The notes below the pieces were generated by a model, which worked only from the letters and a program-made list of their open reading frames with translations, had not been told where the DNA came from and made no database searches. Both the position numbers and the translations under genes were made by a program. Below are positions 15,944-24,501 of a stretch of 64,000 nucleotides of DNA, piece after piece. Numbering within the stretch: position 1 is the stretch's first letter; every line of letters starts with the position of its first letter. The DNA is from Streptomyces sp. NBC_00094. GTDB taxonomy: Bacteria; Actinomycetota; Actinomycetes; Streptomycetales; Streptomycetaceae. The DNA lies in assembly GCF_026343125.1 (NCBI RefSeq), contig NZ_JAPEMB010000001.1, forward strand, positions 6,763,501 to 6,827,500, in the 5' to 3' direction.

Positions 15944-18118
15944 ATGAGCGAGAGCACCACCATCCGCTGGGAGCAGGACGCGACCGGGATCGTCACCCTC
16001 GTCCTCGACGACCCGAACCAGTCCGCCAACACCATGAACCGGGCCTTCCGGGCCTCGATCATCGCGATCGCCGACCGCGTGGAAGCCGAGAAGGACTCCA
16101 TCCGGGGCATCATCTACACCTCCGCCAAGAAGACCTTCTTCGCCGGCGGCGACCTCAAGGACATGGTCCAGGCGGGCCCCGAGAACGCCCGGGACATCTT
16201 CGACGCCGCCCTGGAGATCAAGAACGCGCTGCGCCGCATCGAGACCCTCGGAAAGCCCGTCGTCGCCGCGATCAACGGCGCGGCCCTCGGCGGCGGCTAC
16301 GAGATCGCCCTCGCCTCCCACCACCGCGTCGCCCTCGACGCCCCCGGCTCCAAGATCGGCCTGCCCGAGGTCACCCTCGGCCTGCTGCCGGGCGGCGGCG
16401 GCATCGCCCGTACCGTCCGCCTCATGGGCATCACCGACGCCCTGCTCAAGGTCCTGCTCCAGGGCACCCAGTACGCCCCGAAGCGCGCCCTCGACAACGG
16501 TCTCGTCCACGAGGTGGCCGCCACCGCCGAGGAGATGATGGACAAGGCCATCGCCTTCATCGACGCGCACCCCGAGTCCCGCCAGCCCTGGGACGTCCCC
16601 GGCCACCGGATCCCCGGCGGCACCCCGTCGAACCCGAAGTTCGCCGCCAACCTGCCGGCCTTCCCGGCCAACCTGCGCAAGCAGCTGAACGGCGCGCCCT
16701 ACCCGGCGCCGCGCGCCATCATGGCCGCCGCCGTCGAGGGCTCCCAGGTCGACTTCGAGTCCGCGAGCGTCATCGAGAGCCGGTACTTCACCGAGCTGGT
16801 CGTCGGGCAGACCGCGAAGAACATGATCCAGGCGTTCTTCTTCGACCTCCAGGCCGTCAACTCCGGCGCCAGCCGCCCCCAGGGCATCGAGCGGCGCCCG
16901 GTCCGCAAGGTCGCCGTGCTCGGCGCCGGCATGATGGGCGCCGGCATCGCGTACTCCTGCGCCCGCGCCGGCATCGAGGTCGTCCTCAAGGACGTCTCCG
17001 CCGAGTCCGCGGCCAAGGGCAAGGCCTACAGCGAGAAGCTCTGCGCCAAGGCCGTCGCCCGGGGCCGCACCACCCAGGAGAAGGCCGACGCGCTCCTCGC
17101 CCGCATCACCGCGACCTCCGACGTCCAGGCCCTGGCCGGCTGCGACGCCGTGATCGAGGCCGTCTTCGAGGACACCTCCCTCAAGCACAAGGTCTTCCAG
17201 GAGATCGAGGGCGTCGTCGCCCCCGACGCGCTGCTCTGCTCCAACACCTCGACCCTGCCGATCTCCGTCCTCGCCGAGGGCGTCGAGCGGCAGACCGACT
17301 TCATCGGTCTGCACTTCTTCTCGCCCGTCGACAAGATGCCGCTCGTCGAGATCATCAAGGGCGAGCGGACCGGGGACGAGGCGCTCGCCCGCGCCTTCGA
17401 CCTGGTCCGGCAGATCAACAAGACGCCGATCGTCGTCAACGACTCGCGCGGCTTCTTCACCTCCCGGGTGATCGGCCACTTCATCAACGAGGGCGTCGCC
17501 ATGGTCGGCGAGGGCATCGAGCCCGCCTCGATCGAGCAGGCGGCCGCCCAGGCCGGCTACCCGGCGAAGGTCCTCTCCCTGATGGACGAGCTGACCCTCA
17601 CCCTGCCCCGCAAGATCCGCAACGAGACCCGGCGCGCGATCGAGGAGGCCGGCGGCGCCTGGGCCACCCACCCGGGCGAGGCCGTGATCGACCGCATGGT
17701 CGACGAGTTCGGCCGCCCCGGCCGGAGCGGCGGCGCGGGCTTCTACGCGTACGCGGAGGACGGCAAGCGCGGCAGGCTCTGGCCCGGCCTGCGCGAGCAC
17801 TTCACCAAGCCCGGATACGAGATCCCCTTCCGCGACATGCAGGAGCGGATGCTCTTCTCCGAGGCCCTGGACACCGTCCGGCTCCTGGAGGAAGGCGTCC
17901 TGACCTCGGTCGCCGACGCCAACATCGGCTCCATCATGGGCATCGGCTTCCCGGCCTGGACCGGCGGAGTCCTCCAGTACATCAACGGGTACGAGGGCGG
18001 TGTCGCCGGCTTCACGGCCCGCGCGCGCGAGCTGGCCGCGACCTACGGCGAGCGGTTCGACCCGCCGGCGCTCCTCGTCGGGAAGGCCGAGCGGGGCGAG
18101 GTCTTCACCGACTCCTGA
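15944..18118 (+). CDS. FadB-like enoyl-CoA hydratase / 3-hydroxyacyl-CoA dehydrogenase
   Basis: A 724-residue bifunctional alpha subunit. Residues about 1-280 are a crotonase domain (NGAALGGGYEIALASHHRVA; IGLPEVTLGLLPGGGG with the catalytic Glu). Residues about 320-500 form the NAD domain (VAVLGAGMMGAGIAYSCARA; LHFFSPVDKMPLVEII with the catalytic His). The remainder is the two-copy HCDH C-terminal region. It hydrates enoyl-CoA and oxidises the alcohol, between the dehydrogenase and thiolase steps. Its last 14 bases overlap the end of the convergent MerR gene. Confidence 0.95.
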   Translation: MSESTTIRWEQDATGIVTLVLDDPNQSANTMNRAFRASIIAIADRVEAEKDSIRGIIYTSAKKTFFAGGDLKDMVQAGPENARDIFDAALEIKNALRRIETLGKPVVAAINGAALGGGYEIALASHHRVALDAPGSKIGLPEVTLGLLPGGGGIARTVRLMGITDALLKVLLQGTQYAPKRALDNGLVHEVAATAEEMMDKAIAFIDAHPESRQPWDVPGHRIPGGTPSNPKFAANLPAFPANLRKQLNGAPYPAPRAIMAAAVEGSQVDFESASVIESRYFTELVVGQTAKNMIQAFFFDLQAVNSGASRPQGIERRPVRKVAVLGAGMMGAGIAYSCARAGIEVVLKDVSAESAAKGKAYSEKLCAKAVARGRTTQEKADALLARITATSDVQALAGCDAVIEAVFEDTSLKHKVFQEIEGVVAPDALLCSNTSTLPISVLAEGVERQTDFIGLHFFSPVDKMPLVEIIKGERTGDEALARAFDLVRQINKTPIVVNDSRGFFTSRVIGHFINEGVAMVGEGIEPASIEQAAAQAGYPAKVLSLMDELTLTLPRKIRNETRRAIEEAGGAWATHPGEAVIDRMVDEFGRPGRSGGAGFYAYAEDGKRGRLWPGLREHFTKPGYEIPFRDMQERMLFSEALDTVRLLEEGVLTSVADANIGSIMGIGFPAWTGGVLQYINGYEGGVAGFTARARELAATYGERFDPPALLVGKAERGEVFTDS

Positions 18119-18842
18119 ACGCGGCGCGCAGCTCCTCGCGGAGCGAGCGCTGGAACGCCGTGACCAGGGCCTGGACCACCATCGGCTGCATATGGGCCGA
18201 GAGCGACCGCATCGCGTTCAGGTGGTCCGGGTCCTCGGCGCTCTCCCGGTACGGGTTCCACACCTCGTCCCGGAAGAGCCGGGACAGCTCCTGGGCGGCT
18301 GACCGCGCGTGCTCCACGAGGACCGCGCGGGAGGCGAGGATCGTCTCGTGCTCGATCGGCACGTCGAGCAGCTCGACCCCGAGCCGCAGCAGCGTCCCGT
18401 CGAGCCGGAAGGCCTCGCTCCCGGGGATCCGCTCCAGCACCCCCATCGCGGCGAGCCGCTCCACGTCCCGCTCGGCGAGGGGCCGCCCGGCACGCCGCTC
18501 CAGCTCGCGCAGGGTGATCTCCTCGGCGGACTCGGGCGCCCAGGAGGCCACCAGGGCCCGGTGGATGGCCAGGTCCTGCTCACTGAGATCGGCCGGCAAC
18601 TGCTCCAGGTACCGCTCGATCGCGGCCAGCGTCATGCCCTGCCGCTGGAGCTCCTCGATGAGCGCGAGCCGCGCCAGATGCCCGGGCCCGTAGTGCCCGA
18701 CCCGGCGGGCCCCGATGACGGGCGGCGGCAACAGCCCCCGGGTCCCGTAGAACCGCACGGTCCGCACCGTGACCCCGGCCCGCGCGGCCAGCTCGTCGAC
18801 CGTGTAGCTCGGCTCGTGCTCCTCGTCGCTCCCGACACCCAT
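18105..18842 (-). CDS. MerR-family transcriptional regulator
   Basis: A 245-residue protein from ATG 18842. Residues about 11-80 are the MerR winged helix (YTVDELAARAGVTVRTVRFY, then GHYGPGHLARLALIEELQRQ). The long C-terminal part is helical, with a VERLAAMGVLERIPGSEAFRL segment and a HMQPMVVQALVTAFQR helix, and lacks Cys clusters, so metal sensing is unlikely. It belongs to a lipid or drug-sensing branch. It is convergent with the fadB-like gene, overlapping by 14 bases, and may control that operon. Confidence 0.85.
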   Translation of the reverse strand: MGVGSDEEHEPSYTVDELAARAGVTVRTVRFYGTRGLLPPPVIGARRVGHYGPGHLARLALIEELQRQGMTLAAIERYLEQLPADLSEQDLAIHRALVASWAPESAEEITLRELERRAGRPLAERDVERLAAMGVLERIPGSEAFRLDGTLLRLGVELLDVPIEHETILASRAVLVEHARSAAQELSRLFRDEVWNPYRESAEDPDHLNAMRSLSAHMQPMVVQALVTAFQRSLREELRAAFRSR

Positions 18843-18936
18843 CCGAGCCGCCTCGCTTCCCCTGCCGGCGACCCGCCTGTCCGGGCCACTTGAACAGTAT
18901 TGCTGTCTCACCAGCCGTGTAAAAGGGTGGTGTCAC

Positions 18937-18958
18937 TGTCAGTGGTACCCCGTAGCGT
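18937..18958 (+). promoter_or_regulatory. PafBC (RecA-NDp)-type DNA-damage promoter
   Basis: TGTCAGTGG (18937-18945), seven bases, then TAGCGT (18953-18958) matches the SOS-independent DNA-damage promoter motif used by PafBC in actinobacteria (TTGTCAGTG with a TA-rich -10). The -10 lies 7 bases before the ATG of the macro-domain gene, so its mRNA should be leaderless or nearly so. Confidence 0.65.
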
Positions 18959-18965
18959 GATCGGC

Positions 18966-19448
18966 ATGAACGGGATCACGTACGTCCAGGGGGACGCGAC
19001 CGCACCGCTCGGCGAGGGCGTCAGGATCATCGCTCACGTCTGCAACGACGCCGGGGGCTGGGGCAGGGGCTTCGTCATCGCGGTCACGCGCCGCTGGCCC
19101 GAGCCGGAGAAGGCCTTCCGGCAATGGCACCGTGATCGGGAGGGGAACGACTTCGGTCTCGGCGCGGCCCAGTTCGTCCGGGTCGAAGCCGAGGTGTGGG
19201 TGGCCAACCTGGTGGGCCAGCACGGCATACGCACCGTGCGGAACACGGCTGTGCCCGTGCGGTACGGGGCGATCGACGCCGCGCTCGGGCTGCTCGCCGA
19301 CAAGGCGGCCGAGCTGGGGGCCTCCGTCCACATGCCGCGGATCGGCTGCGGGCTGGCGGGCGGTACCTGGGACGAGGTCGAGCCCCTGATCGTGTGCAGG
19401 CTCGTGGACCGGGGGATACCGGTCACGGTGTACGACTTCGACGCGTAA
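18966..19448 (+). CDS. Macro-domain protein (ADP-ribose binding / hydrolase type)
   Basis: A 160-residue single macro domain. ITYVQGDATAPL (about 4-15) is the ADP-ribose adenine site, IIAHVCNDAGGWGRGFVIAV the catalytic loop of the TARG1/OARD1-like branch, and MPRIGCGLAGGTWDEVEPLI the diphosphate loop. Such proteins remove ADP-ribose from proteins or nucleic acids, or process O-acetyl-ADP-ribose. The start is ATG 18966. A PafBC-type promoter immediately upstream suggests induction by DNA damage, which fits reversal of DNA or protein ADP-ribosylation. No partner transferase is visible. Confidence 0.9.
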   Translation: MNGITYVQGDATAPLGEGVRIIAHVCNDAGGWGRGFVIAVTRRWPEPEKAFRQWHRDREGNDFGLGAAQFVRVEAEVWVANLVGQHGIRTVRNTAVPVRYGAIDAALGLLADKAAELGASVHMPRIGCGLAGGTWDEVEPLIVCRLVDRGIPVTVYDFDA

Positions 19449-19541
19449 GGGGCGCGGAGGCGGGCCGTGGCGGGCACCGCGGACGGCGGGGGCTAGAGTC
19501 GGCGGCTGTTCGAATCGGGGGAACGGCAACGGGAGAGTCAG

Positions 19542-20084
19542 ATGTACGCGCAACTCAGGGAGACGGCCGTCGAGTTGGCCGGAGTCCTGTGGCGGGAGCA
19601 CACCGTCTACCGGGAGCGGGGCGGTGGGGTGGTGATCCGGGGCGAGCATGTTCGCCGGTGGATCAGTCTCGCTCCGACCGGAGGCAAGGACAGGGCGCTG
19701 CTGCGCGCCGGGCGGATCCTCGACGGGGGGACCACCGCGCCGGCCCGGAGCGAGGTCGTCGTCGACCTGACGGCCGGGACGGCGGAGCTCGCGACGCTCT
19801 GCCGGCGTCTGCTCGCCGACGTCGCCGCCATAGCCGAGGCGGACCTGGGGCCGTCCCGCGCGGGACGGCCGGGCCGTGAGGGCAAGGCGGGCAAGGCGGC
19901 CAAGCCCGGCAGACCCGGCAGGCCCGGAAAGCAGGCGAAGCCGGGGCGGGCGGCGCGTGCCGCCCGCCCCGGCCGGCCCCGTAAGGAGCGGCACACGAGC
20001 CCCGGCTCGTGGTTCGTCCTGCTCTGCGTCGCAGGGGTCCTCGGGGTGTGGCTCTACAGCCTCTTCGGCCGGGCCGGGTACTGA
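19542..20084 (+). CDS. Basic, Gly/Pro/Lys-rich protein with C-terminal membrane helix
   Basis: A 180-residue protein of unknown function. Residues 1-100 look folded (ELAGVLWREHTVYRERGGG; SLAPTGGKDRALLRAG). Residues about 103-150 are a very basic low-complexity tail of GRPGR, GKAGKAAKPG and GRPGRPGK units, like DNA- or RNA-binding tails. Residues about 154-176 are one hydrophobic helix (GSWFVLLCVAGVLGVWLYSL) near the C-terminus. This predicts a tail-anchored membrane protein with a nucleic-acid or polyanion-binding stretch on the cytoplasmic side. ATG 19542 follows GGGAGAG. A TAGAGT sequence upstream is a possible -10. Confidence 0.7.
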   Translation: MYAQLRETAVELAGVLWREHTVYRERGGGVVIRGEHVRRWISLAPTGGKDRALLRAGRILDGGTTAPARSEVVVDLTAGTAELATLCRRLLADVAAIAEADLGPSRAGRPGREGKAGKAAKPGRPGRPGKQAKPGRAARAARPGRPRKERHTSPGSWFVLLCVAGVLGVWLYSLFGRAGY

Positions 20085-20103
20085 GACCCTCCGGCCGCTC
20101 CGG

Positions 20104-21105
20104 TCAGAACCCGGTGACGGGGTAGTGGTCGGAGAGGTTGGTGTACGTGTACCGCGTGCCCCAGCTGGAGACCGTCCACGGGGCGCTCTCCTCCAGGACC
20201 ACGTGGTTGGTCCAGCCGGCGGGGCGCGCGTTCCCGGCCCGGTAGAGGACGTAGTCGAGGTCCTCGCGCGGGTCGTCCGGGTAGCGCTCGGAGGCGATCG
20301 AGTTCAGCTCGGTGTCGAAGGAGTACGGGTGTCCCGTGCGGGCGTCGGCCCCGACCAGGCCCGCGTCGGCGAGCATCGTGCCGTACTCGGACGTGCGCGA
20401 GTCGACGTTCATGTCGCCGGCGACGATCACCTGCTCGTTCGCCGGGATGTTCTTGGCGTCGAGGAACGCGTCCATCGCCTTGAACTGGCGGCTGCGCATC
20501 TGCGCCGCCTCGCCCGCCGAGCAGCCCGGGTCGGTGGACTGGGCGTGGGTGCCGACGACGTGCACCCGGCTGCCGTTCACGTCCAGGACGGTGTAGACGA
20601 AGCCCTTGTTGGAGTACCAGTCGGCGCCGCAGGCGTCCTTGTAGACGTACTGCTCCTTGCGGACGATCGGCCACTTGCTGAGGATCGTCACCCCGCCGTC
20701 CTCGGGCGTGGTCGCGGAGTAGGCGCCGCTCGTGGCGTCCCAGCCGGTCTTGCTGCGGCCCATGACCGGGGTCTGGTGCGGGTACTGCGCGGCGGCGTTC
20801 GCCTTGAGCGCGTCGGAGGAGGAGTTGTCGAAGGCCTCCTGGATCACGACGACGTCCTGCCCCTGGAAGAAGCCGGCGGCGGGGATCGCCTTCGCCCGGT
20901 GGTCCTGGCCCCAGTTCGGGTACAGCGCCTTGGAGAAGAGGAACGTGTTGTACGTGAGCACCTTCAGGCGCGGTGCCTCGGCGGCCGTGGCGGAGGCGCC
21001 GCTCGCGGCCGGGGCGGCCGCCGCAAGGGTGGCGGCGGCGAGCGCGAGCGAGAGGGCGGCGCCGGGGGCGCGACGGAGTGCGGCGAAGGACAAGGGAACT
21101 CCCAT
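20104..21105 (-). CDS. Secreted endonuclease/exonuclease/phosphatase-fold enzyme (sphingomyelinase C-like)
   Basis: About 333 residues. The first 40 form an Ala-rich signal peptide. The mature part has the EEP fold: LKVLTYNTFLFSK, VVVIQEAFDN (catalytic Glu), GTHAQSTDPGCS (His), VIVAGDMNVDSRTSEY (Asp/Asn) and LSDHYPVTG (Asp-His pair). Bacterial secreted members are sphingomyelin phosphodiesterases. ATG 21105 lacks a ribosome site; TTG 21093, preceded by GGGAG with 5 bases spacing, is a good alternative that leaves the signal peptide intact. It is divergent from the ATP-synthase b-like gene. Confidence 0.85.
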   Translation of the reverse strand: MGVPLSFAALRRAPGAALSLALAAATLAAAAPAASGASATAAEAPRLKVLTYNTFLFSKALYPNWGQDHRAKAIPAAGFFQGQDVVVIQEAFDNSSSDALKANAAAQYPHQTPVMGRSKTGWDATSGAYSATTPEDGGVTILSKWPIVRKEQYVYKDACGADWYSNKGFVYTVLDVNGSRVHVVGTHAQSTDPGCSAGEAAQMRSRQFKAMDAFLDAKNIPANEQVIVAGDMNVDSRTSEYGTMLADAGLVGADARTGHPYSFDTELNSIASERYPDDPREDLDYVLYRAGNARPAGWTNHVVLEESAPWTVSSWGTRYTYTNLSDHYPVTGF

Positions 21106-21250
21106 GAGGGCGTGGGGGGTTGGCCTGGCGCGCACATACAATCAGCCGTAGTTACCTTCCGGTAGCCTTTGGGTGCCGGGAATCTTGCCGAACTCGCACA
21201 ACCGCGCCAACTCTCTGGCCGGTGTCTGAATTGTCCCCTTTTGAACCAGG

Positions 21251-21256
21251 TAGAAT
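21251..21256 (+). promoter_or_regulatory. -10 box for the b-subunit-like gene
   Basis: TAGAAT lies 6 bases before the ATG at 21263, so transcription would start at or beside the start codon (leaderless mRNA). A -35 of TTGTCC is only 14 bases upstream, so the -35 assignment is uncertain. Confidence 0.4.
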
Positions 21257-21262
21257 GCGCGC

Positions 21263-21748
21263 ATGACCCTCGCGAACTCCACAGTCTTCAAGATGGACCT
21301 CGGTCCGCTCAACCCCGTCTGGGCCGAGCTCATCCTCGGCGTGGTCCTGTTTGCACTGACCTTCCTCATCCTGGCGAAGGGCATCCTGCCGAAGATCCGC
21401 CGCACGCTCGACGAGCGTGAGGACGCCATCGACGGCGGCACCGAGCGCGCCGACGACCTCCGCGCCGAGGCCACGCAGATCCGTGAGCAGTACGAGGCCG
21501 AGCTGGCCGAGGCCCGTCACGAGGCCGCGCGCATCCGCTCCCGGGCCACCGAGGAGGGCTCGGCCGCCATCGCCGCCGCCCGCGCCGAGGGCAACGCCGA
21601 GCGCGACGCCATGATCGCCGCCGGTGCCGCGAAGATCGCCGCCGAGCGCGAGGCCGCCGAGCGCGAGCTCACCGCGGACGTCGACGCCTGGGCCCACGCC
21701 CTCGCCGCCCGTATCGTCGGCGAGCCGGTCGGCGCCGACCGCTCCTGA
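21263..21748 (+). CDS. Orphan F0F1 ATP synthase subunit b-like protein
   Basis: A 161-residue protein with the b-subunit layout: a short N-terminal segment, one membrane helix (ELILGVVLFALTFLILAKGI, about 21-40), then a long Ala/Glu/Arg-rich coiled coil (RRTLDEREDAIDGG; AEATQIREQYEAELAEARHE; AAAREAERELTADV region). It is isolated: no other atp genes are nearby. It may replace or join the b subunit of the main complex, or it may be an unrelated stator-like anchor. It is followed by a strong hairpin at 21763-21812, so it is a single transcription unit. Confidence 0.85.
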   Translation: MTLANSTVFKMDLGPLNPVWAELILGVVLFALTFLILAKGILPKIRRTLDEREDAIDGGTERADDLRAEATQIREQYEAELAEARHEAARIRSRATEEGSAAIAAARAEGNAERDAMIAAGAAKIAAEREAAERELTADVDAWAHALAARIVGEPVGADRS

Positions 21749-21762
21749 ACCCACGCTTTCCA

Positions 21763-21812
21763 CGAAGGGGCCGTTCCCCGGGCAGCAGTAAGCCCGAGGG
21801 ACGGCCCCTTCG
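21763..21812 (+). terminator. Strong hairpin after the b-subunit-like gene
   Basis: CGAAGGGGCCGTTCCC (21763-21778) pairs with GGGACGGCCCCTTCG (21798-21812) with one bulged T, a stem of about 15 bp. It lies 15 bases after the stop codon. Confidence 0.85.
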
Positions 21813-21872
21813 CCATGAGCGCGGCCTGGGCATCTACTGGACGTGTACCGGATGTGTGAGGAGAGCAAGCGC

Positions 21873-22742
21873 ATGAGCCGCCCGCAGGAGGAGTCCACCG
21901 CCCCCGTGCCGCCGCCCGTCGGCGGGGTCCTGTGGAGCGTCGCCGGCGACGTCCGGGGGCTCCTGATGCTGCCCGCCGCCCTCGCGATGCAGGTGGCCCA
22001 CCCCGCGATCGGCGCCGGCGTCGACGAGCACTCCGTCTTCCGTACCGACCCCTGGGGCCGAGGCGAGCGCTCCCTGCGCTCGGTCCAGCTCTGGGTGTAC
22101 GGAGGCGAGCAGGCCGCCGAGGAGGGCCGCCGGCTCCGGCGACTGCACCGCGACATCCAGGGCACCGACGCCCACGGCCGCAGGTATCACGCCCTCACCC
22201 CCGCCTACTACGCATGGGTCCACGCGACCGGCTTCCCCGTCTACCGGTACGGTCTCCGCCTCCTCGCCCGCCCCCTCACCGAGGCCCAGGAACGGCAGCT
22301 GTACGCCGAGTGGCTCCGGGTCGGCCACGTCCTCGGCATCCACGACCGGGACATGCCGCAGACGGTCGAGGCGTTCTGGCCGTACTACCGGAAGGTCCTC
22401 GCCGAGGAGCTGGAGGCCACCGTCGTCGTCCGGGAGCTGCTCGACCCCGACCTGCCGGTACCGGCCCCGGACCGGGGCCCACTGCCGCTCCGGCTCGCCC
22501 TCCGCCTCCTCTGGCCGGCCCTCCGCCGCCCCTTCCTGCGGCTGCGGGCCTTCCTCACCGTGGGTCTCATGCCGCCGGACGCCCGCGAGGCCATCGGCCT
22601 GGAGTGGACGGACGCGCAGGAGCGCGCGCTGCGCCGCTTCGCCCGGGTCGTCCGGGCCGTGGTCCCGGTCCTGCCCGAGAGGCTGCGCTACCTTCCCCTG
22701 GCCCGGAAGGCGCGCGGGGCCGCCCGCCGCGCGAAGCGCTGA
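21873..22742 (+). CDS. Oxygenase MpaB-family (DUF2236) protein
   Basis: A 289-residue protein. VLWSVAGDVRGLLMLPAALA, then QVAHPAIGAGVDEHSVFRTDPWGR, is the N-terminal DUF2236 block; HALTPAYYAWVHATGFPVYR and HVLGIHDRDMPQTVEAFWPY follow. The invariant His, Arg and Asp of these blocks bind heme in characterised members (latex-clearing and MpaB-type proteins), so a secreted or cytosolic heme oxygenase-like role is possible. ATG 21873, with AGGAGAG 7 bases upstream, is chosen over the GTG at 21843. Confidence 0.85.
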   Translation: MSRPQEESTAPVPPPVGGVLWSVAGDVRGLLMLPAALAMQVAHPAIGAGVDEHSVFRTDPWGRGERSLRSVQLWVYGGEQAAEEGRRLRRLHRDIQGTDAHGRRYHALTPAYYAWVHATGFPVYRYGLRLLARPLTEAQERQLYAEWLRVGHVLGIHDRDMPQTVEAFWPYYRKVLAEELEATVVVRELLDPDLPVPAPDRGPLPLRLALRLLWPALRRPFLRLRAFLTVGLMPPDAREAIGLEWTDAQERALRRFARVVRAVVPVLPERLRYLPLARKARGAARRAKR

Positions 22743-22766
22743 CGGACGGCCCCGCTCACCCGACCG

Positions 22767-24296
22767 TCAGTGGTCGTGGACCGTGTTCGTCACCGCGATC
22801 TTCTTCCACGACTTCGGCTGCACGGGACGGGGAGCCGCCGACCGCGCCGCCGAACCGGTCACCGGAGCCGCCGCGGAGGCGGACAGGCCGGCAGCGGCCG
22901 CCGTCGGCGCGGCCGGCTTCGACGGCTGGAACAGCCAGGTGTCGAAGAGCTCGGCCAGCGGCTTGCCGGAGACCCGCTCCGCGTACCGCACGAAGTCGCC
23001 GACCCGCGCGTTGCCGTAGGCGAACTCCTGCGGCCAGCCCTTCAGGACCGCGAAGAAGTCCTCGTCGCCGATCTCGTTCCGCAGCGCCTGGAGCGCCAGC
23101 GCGCCCCGGTCGTAGACGGCGACGTGGAACTGGTTCTCCGCGCCCGGGTCACCCGGCTTGACCGTCCAGAACGGGTCCTCGGCCGTCCGGGTGGCGTACA
23201 CGTAGTCGGCCAGCTCCTGCGCCGTACCCTCGCCCTCCTTCTCCGACCAGAGCCACTGGCCGTAGCGGGCGAAGCCTTCGTTGATCCAGATGTCCTTCCA
23301 ATCGCGGACCGAGACGCTGTCCCCGTACCACTGGTGCGCCAGCTCATGGACGACGACCGAGACGTTCGCGCCGTTGGCGAACTGCCGCGGGCTGTAGAAC
23401 GGGCGGGTCTGCGTCTCCAGGGCGAAACCGCTCGTCACGTTCGGCACGTACCCGCCGAGGGCGTTGAAGGGGTACGGGCCGAAGAGCGACTCCAGCCACT
23501 CCGCGACCTCGGTCGTACGCTCGATCGAGGCGCGTGCCGCGCCCGCGTTCTCGCCGAGGTCCTTGCTGTACGCGTTGAGGACGGGCAGCCCGTTCGCCGT
23601 CCTGTCCGTCGTGATGTCGAACTTGCCGACGGCGAGCGTCGCCAGATAGGTCGCCTGCGGCTTGTTCGAGCGCCAGCTGAAGCGGGTCCAGCCGAGCCGC
23701 GAGGACTGCGCCTGGAGCACGCCGTTGCTGATGGCCTGGGTACCGTCCGGGACGGAGACCGAGACGTCGAACGTGGCCTTGTCCAGCGGGTGGTCGTTGG
23801 ACGGGAACCACCAGGCGGCCGAGTCCGGCTCCTGCGCGGCGACGCCGCCGTCCGGGGTGCGGGCCCAGGCCGACCAGCCGTCGACCTTGAACTCGGAGGG
23901 CTTGCCCGCGTAGCGGACGACGACCGAGATCGTCTTGTTCTTCTCCAGCGGGGCGGCCGGGGTGACCTCCAGCTCGTGATCGCCCGAGGTGGTGAACGTC
24001 GCGAGGCGGCCGTTCACCCGGACCTCGCTGACCTTCAGACCGAGGTCGAGGTTGAACCGCGACAGGTTCTGCTTCGTCGTGGCGAGGATCGTCGCCGTAC
24101 CTTCGAGCAGGTCGGTCGCGGGCTGGTACTTCAGCCGCAGGTCGTAGTGGGAGACGTCGTAACCGCCGTTGCCGCTGGCGGGGTAGTAGGAGTCGCCGAT
24201 GCCCGGGGCCCCAGGGGTGAAGTCGGCCGCCGATGCCGGGATCGCCAGCAGCAGGGAGGCCGCGAGGGCGCTCGGAACGATGATTCTGCGGTGCAC
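22767..24296 (-). CDS. Secreted M1-family metallopeptidase
   Basis: A 509-residue secreted zinc peptidase. A signal peptide (IIVPSALAASLLLAIPASA) is followed by an N-terminal beta domain. The zinc site is HELAHQWYGD (His317, Glu318, His321) with the third ligand in DIWINEGFARYG (Glu340). In place of the exopeptidase GAMEN motif the protein has GFALETQT, as in the streptomycete secreted group. The C-terminus has a Pro/Ala/Ser-rich linker and a basic end, perhaps for surface retention. GTG 24296 is preferred because GGGGAG lies 5 bases upstream; an ATG at 24314 is possible. It probably degrades extracellular peptides. Confidence 0.92.
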   Translation of the reverse strand: MHRRIIVPSALAASLLLAIPASAADFTPGAPGIGDSYYPASGNGGYDVSHYDLRLKYQPATDLLEGTATILATTKQNLSRFNLDLGLKVSEVRVNGRLATFTTSGDHELEVTPAAPLEKNKTISVVVRYAGKPSEFKVDGWSAWARTPDGGVAAQEPDSAAWWFPSNDHPLDKATFDVSVSVPDGTQAISNGVLQAQSSRLGWTRFSWRSNKPQATYLATLAVGKFDITTDRTANGLPVLNAYSKDLGENAGAARASIERTTEVAEWLESLFGPYPFNALGGYVPNVTSGFALETQTRPFYSPRQFANGANVSVVVHELAHQWYGDSVSVRDWKDIWINEGFARYGQWLWSEKEGEGTAQELADYVYATRTAEDPFWTVKPGDPGAENQFHVAVYDRGALALQALRNEIGDEDFFAVLKGWPQEFAYGNARVGDFVRYAERVSGKPLAELFDTWLFQPSKPAAPTAAAAGLSASAAAPVTGSAARSAAPRPVQPKSWKKIAVTNTVHDH

Positions 24297-24434
24297 AGGT
24301 GCTCCCCAAGTCATAAGAAACGTAAGACGCGTGGGTGGTCGTCGGTCCTGACTCGGACCCTATTCAGCACCTCGACACAGCGTCACGTCCAGAGGACCCC
24401 CTGTCACACGATCGCCATTCGGCCGAAATGAACC

Positions 24435-24462
24435 GCCGGACAGCTTCTTTGGCCTGTCCGGC
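24435..24462 (-). terminator. Hairpin between the M1 peptidase and PQQ-lipoprotein genes
   Basis: GCCGGACAG and CTGTCCGGC form a perfect 9-bp stem with a 10-base loop. It lies 40 bases past the stop of the PQQ-propeller gene, read on the minus strand, and upstream of the peptidase start. It directly adjoins a sequence like an IS5-type end. Confidence 0.6.
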
Positions 24463-24463
24463 G

Positions 24464-24483
24464 CTAGGGCGTGTCCGACGATT
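24464..24483. repeat. Solo IS5-type terminal repeat
   Basis: CTAGGGCGTGTCCGACGATT matches the outer end of the intact element at 25956-27370 (CTAGGGCCTGTCCGATGGGT, read outward in) at 16 of 20 positions, including the CTA junction and TGTCCGA core. There is no transposase beside it, so it looks like a lone end or scar. Confidence 0.45.
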
Positions 24484-24501
24484 CCCGCCGGGCCCGGCCC
24501 G

